A stretch of 16,026 nucleotides of DNA from positions 1 to 16,026 of the forward strand of contig JAIVGV010000342.1 of assembly GCA_020201365.1 (NCBI GenBank). The letters run 5' to 3'. This DNA is from Acidobacteriota bacterium (GTDB lineage: Bacteria; Acidobacteriota; Blastocatellia; Pyrinomonadales; Pyrinomonadaceae). Position numbers and translations under genes: made by a program. Below, piece by piece: positions 13,079 through 16,026 of this stretch (its first letter is position 1; each line of letters begins with the position of its first letter). The notes under the pieces were generated by a model. That model worked only from the letters and a program-made list of their open reading frames with translations. It made no database searches and was not told where the DNA came from.

Positions 13079-14590
13079 ATGAACGACCGACTCCTCGCCG
13101 CCATCGCCGAAGAACTCGCGACGGAGCTTCGCGGTCGCTCCTTCGGCAAGGTCTGGCAGCCCGCGCCCGGCACGCTCGCCTTCGACTTCCGCGGCGGCGC
13201 GCCGCGCACGCTGCTCGTCTCGGTCAACCCCGCCATGCCGCGTCTGCACCTCACCTCGCGCAAGGTTCGCGAGCTGGAGAAGCGATCCCTTCAGCCGTCG
13301 AACTTCGCCCTCGCGCTCCGCAAGCGACTCGCCGGCGCGCCGCTCGTCGCCATCACGAAGGACGCGGGCGAGCGCGTCGTGCGCTTCCGCTTCGAGTCGG
13401 CGGACGCTTCGGGCGAGACGCAGGTGCTCGCGCTCGTCGCGCAGTTGACGGGTCGCTCGTCGAACCTGCTACTCGTCGGCGCGGACGATCTGATCGTTGA
13501 CGCGCTCCGGACGCCGCGCGGCGCGGGTCAACAGATCGGCGAGCGCTATCAGCCGCCGCCGCCGCGCAGCGCAGCCGGACGCGACGCCGAGCCCACGCCG
13601 ATCCCGCGCGGCGCGCACGAGTCGCTCTCCGCCGCGGTCGAAGAGTTCTACGAACGCGCCGAAGCCGGGCGCGAGTTCGACGCGCGCGTGTCGCAACTAC
13701 GCGCCCGCCTGCGTCAGGAGATCGAGCGGCGGCGCAAGCTCGAACGCAACCTCGCGCACGATCTGCTCGCGCACGGCGACGCCGAGGAGCACAAGCGCGC
13801 GGGCGACCTGCTCCTCGCCAACCTCTCGACCGCCGAGCGGCGCGGCTCGCGCGTGCGCGTCAAGGACTACTTCGCCGAGGGCGCGCCCGCCGTCGAGCTG
13901 GAGGTTGACGAGCGCGCGACGCTGCAAGAGGAAGCGGCGCGACGCTTCGCGCGCTACGCGCGAGCCAAGCGCGCCGCGCAGGAGATCGGGCGGCGGCGCG
14001 AGACCCTGCGCGCCGAACTCGCGGCGCTCGAATCACAGCGCAACGAACTGGAACGAATCTCCGACGCGCGCGCCGCCGACGCACTCGCCGCCTTCGAGTC
14101 TTCACAGTCCGGCGCGCAGGGCGACAGGACGAAGGGCCGCGCGCGCGGGGCGAAGCCTAAAGACGCGGGCGCGGCTGGGAAGAGGCGAGGCGGGAAGCGT
14201 GGCGCGGCTGAGTCGTCGGCGCGCGTGCGGCGCTACCGCTCTTCGGACGGCTACGAGGTTCTCGTCGGGCGCGCGGCGCGCGACAACGACGCGCTCACGT
14301 TCAAGCTCGCGCGCTCGCACGATCTCTGGCTGCACGCGGCGGACTACCCCGGCTCGCACGTCGTGGTTCGCGTCAGCGCGCGCGACGAGGAGGTGCCGCA
14401 CCGCACGCTCGTCGAGGCGGCGCAGCTCGCGGCGCACTTCAGTCAGGCTAAGCGGGACGCAAAAGTCGCGGTGCACCACACGCGGCGCAAGTTCGTCTCG
14501 AAGATCAAGGGCGCGGCTCCGGGTCTCGTGCGCCTCTCGTCTTTCCGCACGATCATGGTCGAGCCGCGCGAGGCGGGCGAGAGAATTTAA
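13079..14590 (+). CDS. rqcH: RqcH / NFACT-family ribosome quality-control factor
   Basis: RqcH binds stalled 50S subunits carrying a peptidyl-tRNA and directs C-terminal alanine tailing of the nascent chain, marking it for degradation. Residues 1 to about 160 are NFACT-N (LLVSVNPAMPRLHLTSRK at 45-62, NFALALRKRLAG at 75-86). The Asp-Arg pair needed in B. subtilis RqcH (D97, R98) appears here as E98-R99. Residues about 185-340 are helical and charged, consistent with the coiled-coil arms. A Lys/Arg/Gly/Ala linker spans about 345-382. NFACT-R is at about 383-497 (YRSSDGYEVLVGRAARDNDA, DLWLHAADYPGSHVVVR, SQAK, KFVSKIKGAAPG). At 503 residues it is somewhat shorter than the roughly 570 of Firmicutes members. 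The ATG at 13079 fits the family N-terminus; no strong ribosome site is visible. Confidence 0.93.
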   Translation: MNDRLLAAIAEELATELRGRSFGKVWQPAPGTLAFDFRGGAPRTLLVSVNPAMPRLHLTSRKVRELEKRSLQPSNFALALRKRLAGAPLVAITKDAGERVVRFRFESADASGETQVLALVAQLTGRSSNLLLVGADDLIVDALRTPRGAGQQIGERYQPPPPRSAAGRDAEPTPIPRGAHESLSAAVEEFYERAEAGREFDARVSQLRARLRQEIERRRKLERNLAHDLLAHGDAEEHKRAGDLLLANLSTAERRGSRVRVKDYFAEGAPAVELEVDERATLQEEAARRFARYARAKRAAQEIGRRRETLRAELAALESQRNELERISDARAADALAAFESSQSGAQGDRTKGRARGAKPKDAGAAGKRRGGKRGAAESSARVRRYRSSDGYEVLVGRAARDNDALTFKLARSHDLWLHAADYPGSHVVVRVSARDEEVPHRTLVEAAQLAAHFSQAKRDAKVAVHHTRRKFVSKIKGAAPGLVRLSSFRTIMVEPREAGERI

Positions 14591-14592
14591 CC

Positions 14593-14714
14593 CTCACGCA
14601 GGGGCGCACGGACGCGAACGGGAAGCGCGCAGCCTGCTTATTTCTTCATTAACCCGACTCGTCGCGGCTCGAACCTTCGTGCTCTCTCTTCGCGTCTTCA
14701 CGCCTTTGCGTGAG
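14593..14714. repeat. Inverted repeat after rqcH (CTCACGCA type)
   Basis: The arm 14593-14632 and the reverse complement of 14675-14714 match at about 28 of 40 positions, including CTCACGCA and GACGCGAA exactly. Most mismatches are G/A changes. The spacer is 42 bases. The left arm begins 2 bases after the rqcH stop. The right arm (CTTCGCGTCTTCACGCC, then TTTGCGTGAG) shows 7-8 base periodicity. Confidence 0.75.
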
Positions 14715-14811
14715 CCCCCTCCCGGCGTTGTAAACTCACCTTCGCAGCACCCATTTCATCATTTATCGCAGGCACGTACTTTGACGATCACGGGGGGACA
14801 TTTCCGCACGC

Positions 14812-15783
14812 ATGAGCACTAACTTCATCGAGCCCATCGAACGACTCGCCTCGGACGCGCTCGACGGACTCGCCGACGCGCTCGTCGGCAAGGCTTCCAG
14901 TTTGCGCGACGGCACGGAGCACGCGGGCGTCGAGCTGCCGCGCGATCTCTACGCGCACGCGAACGCGCAGACGGAGTGGTGGTACTACACGGGGAGCGCG
15001 CGCAAGTTTTTTCTGAAGCTCGGCGACTGGACGGTGCGCGAGGCTCACGGTCTGCACCTCTTGCGCGCGACGCTCGGCGACGATCTAGTTTTTGAAGCCG
15101 CGCTTAGACCGACGAAGCCCGCCGCGCTCAACGGTCGCGAAGGCACCGGCGTCAGCTTCAAGGACGCGGGCGAGGCTTCGCGCTACTTCTCCTACACGCG
15201 CATGTCCGCCGAAGGCGAGATCACCTGGCGCGGCGAGACCGAACGCTTCGCGGGCGAGGCTTGGATGGACAGAGAGTTCGGCACGTGGCGCACGACCGAG
15301 AATCAAAAAGGATGGGACTGGTTCAGCGTCCAGCTCTCGACCGGCGCGGAGGTGATGGTCTATCACCTCCGTGACTCGCGCCACCGCCCGTCCGCCTATT
15401 CGAGCGGCACTTTCGTTGACGCCGAAGGCAAGGCGACGCACCTCGCGCGCGAAGGCTTCACGCTCGAAGCGACCGGACGTTGGAAGAGTCCGCGCACGGG
15501 CGCGACGTATCCGAGCGGCTGGCGACTCACAGTCCCGCGCTTCGCGGTTGATGTTTTGGTCACGCCCGTCCTACGCGATCAGGAACTCGACACGCGCGGC
15601 ACGACGATGATCGTCTATTGGGAAGGCGCGTGCGCCGTCTCGGGTCGTCACGGCGACGCCGAGATCGAAGGGCGCGCCTACGTCGAGCTCGTCGGCTACG
15701 ACCGCTCGCACGAGTCGCCCTCGATCACCACGTTCCTCTTCGGCTCCGCGCTCGGGCGCGGCTGGCGCAGCATCTTCGGCTAG
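14812..15783 (+). CDS. CrtC/AttH-like lipocalin-fold protein, apparently shortened
   Basis: The 323-residue protein resembles the hydroxyneurosporene synthase (CrtC)/AttH family, which includes carotenoid 1,2-hydratases. Matching features are TEWWYYTG (54-61), FEAALRPTKPAALNG (94-108), SRYFSYTRM (123-131), EAWMDREFGTW (149-159), GWDWFSVQLSTGAEVMVY (167-184), GRWKSPRTGATYPSGWRL (222-239), DQELD (256-260), YWEGACAVSG (269-278) and AYVELVGY (289-296). In family members I recall, the stretch right after EWWYYTG holds a FGFQLTFFR-type block of roughly 70-80 residues. Here it goes directly to SARKFFLKLGDWTV. No other carotenoid gene is in the window, so the substrate is open. The start lacks a close Shine-Dalgarno sequence, though GGGGGGA lies about 14 bases upstream. 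Confidence 0.85.
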   Translation: MSTNFIEPIERLASDALDGLADALVGKASSLRDGTEHAGVELPRDLYAHANAQTEWWYYTGSARKFFLKLGDWTVREAHGLHLLRATLGDDLVFEAALRPTKPAALNGREGTGVSFKDAGEASRYFSYTRMSAEGEITWRGETERFAGEAWMDREFGTWRTTENQKGWDWFSVQLSTGAEVMVYHLRDSRHRPSAYSSGTFVDAEGKATHLAREGFTLEATGRWKSPRTGATYPSGWRLTVPRFAVDVLVTPVLRDQELDTRGTTMIVYWEGACAVSGRHGDAEIEGRAYVELVGYDRSHESPSITTFLFGSALGRGWRSIFG

Positions 15784-15804
15784 TCGCGGATGAGCAGGAC
15801 GACG

Positions 15805-15840
15805 GACGCCGCGCTTGATCTTAGAGCGCGGCGTCTTTAT
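15805..15840 (+). terminator. Intrinsic terminator after the CrtC/AttH-like gene
   Basis: GACGCCGCGCT (15805-15815) and AGCGCGGCGTC (15825-15835) form a perfect 11-bp stem around a 9-base loop, followed by TTTAT. It lies 22 bases after the stop codon and separates this gene from hemL. Confidence 0.85.
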
Positions 15841-15890
15841 CGTTGCTCGAAACCGATCTCGATCTCAGACCGACCAACGAAAGCGTCGCC

Positions 15891-16026
15891 ATGATCACCA
15901 GCAAAACTTCCGGGCAAGACACCTCCGCCAAACTCTTCGCACGCGCCGTCGAACTCATGCCCGGCGGCGTCAACTCGCCCGTGCGCGCCTTCCGCGGCGT
16001 CGGCGGCACGCCCCGCTTCATTGCGA
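15891..16026 (+). CDS. hemL: Glutamate-1-semialdehyde 2,1-aminomutase, N-terminal part (cut by window)
   Basis: Only the first 45 codons are present. The sequence SAKLFARAVELMPGGVNSPV followed by RAFRGVGGTPRFIA is the characteristic N-terminus of HemL, the PLP enzyme that converts glutamate-1-semialdehyde to 5-aminolevulinate in the C5 route to heme. The catalytic lysine lies beyond the window. The ATG at 15891 gives a short N-terminal extension (MITSKTSGQDT). No strong ribosome site is visible. The terminator at 15805-15840 implies its own promoter in the 50-base gap, but none can be named. Confidence 0.93.
   Translation, partial: MITSKTSGQDTSAKLFARAVELMPGGVNSPVRAFRGVGGTPRFIA

Overview
This is a GC-rich, gene-dense bacterial chromosomal window with no CRISPR array, rRNA, tRNA or intact insertion sequence that I can see. 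The best guess for the source is an acidobacterium, possibly of the Blastocatellia. That is inference from a combined picture: very high GC, a fused AroD-AroE enzyme, several zinc-ribbon membrane proteins sharing an SVTEGTT tail, a zinc-ribbon RDD protein, and heptamer-based inverted repeats between genes. No single feature proves it.

The left half (1 to about 8780) reads on the minus strand. In transcription order it holds a frame-disrupted zinc-ribbon gene, an RlmB-type 23S rRNA methyltransferase, two tandem paralogous zinc-ribbon membrane proteins, the bifunctional shikimate enzyme AroDE, and a MoeB/ThiF-type adenylyltransferase that overlaps AroDE by ATGA. These are tightly spaced and look like one operon. 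After a 120-base gap come a secreted beta-propeller protein, a small exported low-complexity protein, a terminator hairpin, and an exported protein of unknown function cut by the window edge.

A divergent promoter region near 8820-8890 carries one perfect TATAAT on each strand and separates the two halves. The right half reads on the plus strand: a lipoprotein with propeptide/PepSY-like features, a NYN-domain (LabA/DUF88-type) putative RNase, a DUF2203 protein, a zinc-ribbon RDD membrane protein, the ribosome quality-control factor RqcH (NFACT), a shortened CrtC/AttH-like protein, and the start of hemL (glutamate-1-semialdehyde aminomutase). RNA and translation functions (rlmB, NYN, rqcH) sit among biosynthetic genes (aroDE, moeB/thiF, hemL). 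The gaps suggest mostly separate transcription units on this side.

The most unusual material is between genes and in two damaged-looking genes. Four gaps hold tandem 7-8 base units, three of them as inverted pairs that begin close to a stop codon. One gap holds a perfect 36-base palindrome next to a four-tract G-quadruplex motif. The zinc-ribbon gene at 8025-8779 changes frame near 8408 and appears to lack its middle. The RlmB start lacks its expected first residues, and the CrtC-like protein seems to miss an early block.
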